A DNA stretch of 14,916 bases from the NCBI GenBank assembly GCA_041946865.1, contig JBHGBF010000131.1, forward strand, positions 1 to 14,916, read 5' to 3'. The DNA is from RPQK01 sp041946865. Its GTDB lineage: Bacteria; Acidobacteriota; UBA6911; RPQK01. Position 1 is the stretch's first letter; each line of letters opens with the position of its first letter. Under the pieces are notes generated by a model, which saw only the letters and a list, made by a program, of their open reading frames with translations, had not been told where the DNA came from and did not search any database. Below, piece after piece: positions 14,718 to 14,916 of this stretch. The translations under genes were made by a program, and so were the position numbers.

Positions 14718-14916
14718 GGTCTTTTCCTCGCTGGTAAGGATACACGGGTTTGACCCGTTACTTACAGCCCGTTCGGCAACGTGTCGGATGGAATCACGTC
14801 TGCTAGGCCAGGCGGTTTCCTCCACGGCTTCTCATCGCCGGGTCAGGGAAGTGCCACCGGTAACCGCTCAGTTTTCTGCGAGCGAAGCGGCGGGCGCTTT
14901 TGGAGTTCATCATGCC
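14718..14916 (-). promoter_or_regulatory. Leader region of the rhamnosidase gene, with a 15-base dyad
   Basis: A perfect dyad ACGGGT-TTG-ACCCGT lies at 14744-14758, about 27 bases upstream of the rhamnosidase ATG, where a repressor site or mRNA hairpin would fit. I see no convincing -35/-10 pair. A 36-codon basic open frame on the minus strand (14803-14913) is open to the window edge and could be the end of a gene outside, but nothing in it is recognisable. Confidence 0.35.

Noticed and set aside
14735..14766. tRNA-like 3' end on the minus strand (GGGTCAAACCC followed by CCA)
   Set aside because: The pairing gives a 6-bp stem with a 3-base loop, not a T-arm, and no matching acceptor strand is present about 70 bases upstream.

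Overview
All confidently called genes lie on the minus strand, so transcription runs from high to low coordinates. The base composition looks GC-rich, with an AT-richer stretch at about 1-480. Periplasmic c-type haem proteins, sigma-54 control, an archaemetzincin and a secreted rhamnosidase suggest a Gram-negative bacterium with anaerobic or facultative respiration. Acidobacteriota or a Desulfobacterota/Myxococcota relative fit best, but this is inference because no rRNA or other phylogenetic marker is present.

Right part (about 14717 down to 9293): a tight gene string of a secreted GH78-type alpha-L-rhamnosidase, a Rossmann/DUF2520 protein, and panB, panC and panD. Together PanB, PanC and PanD give ketopantoate, beta-alanine and their condensation to pantothenate. 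The one missing step, ketopantoate to pantoate, is the kind of NAD(P)H reduction the DUF2520 protein could perform.

Middle part (9021 down to 4810): the most unusual region. Two proteins with GcvH-like (lipoyl-carrier fold) domains, both apparently without the lipoyl lysine, are followed by a four-cluster ferredoxin of the HybA/DmsB type and an NrfD/HybB-type membrane subunit fused at its C-terminus to a triheme c7/c3-type cytochrome. No molybdenum, hydrogenase or other catalytic subunit is present. A near-consensus sigma-54 promoter (GG-N10-GC) sits just upstream of the first gene.

Left-middle part (4504 down to 900): a membrane histidine kinase whose periplasmic domain carries two c-type haem attachment motifs, an NtrC-family sigma-54 activator, and an archaemetzincin. 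A coherent reading is that the haem-bearing kinase senses a redox state or gas in the periplasm, the activator switches on the sigma-54 promoter at 9055-9070, and the resulting complex moves electrons between a periplasmic cytochrome, the quinone pool and cytoplasmic or membrane FeS partners. The GcvH-like proteins are of unknown function.

Gene-free stretches: 1-899 holds hairpins and one copy of a palindromic repeat. A second, more degenerate copy lies between the kinase and the NrfD gene (4675-4800). 9022-9292 holds the sigma-54 promoter and a candidate activator site.
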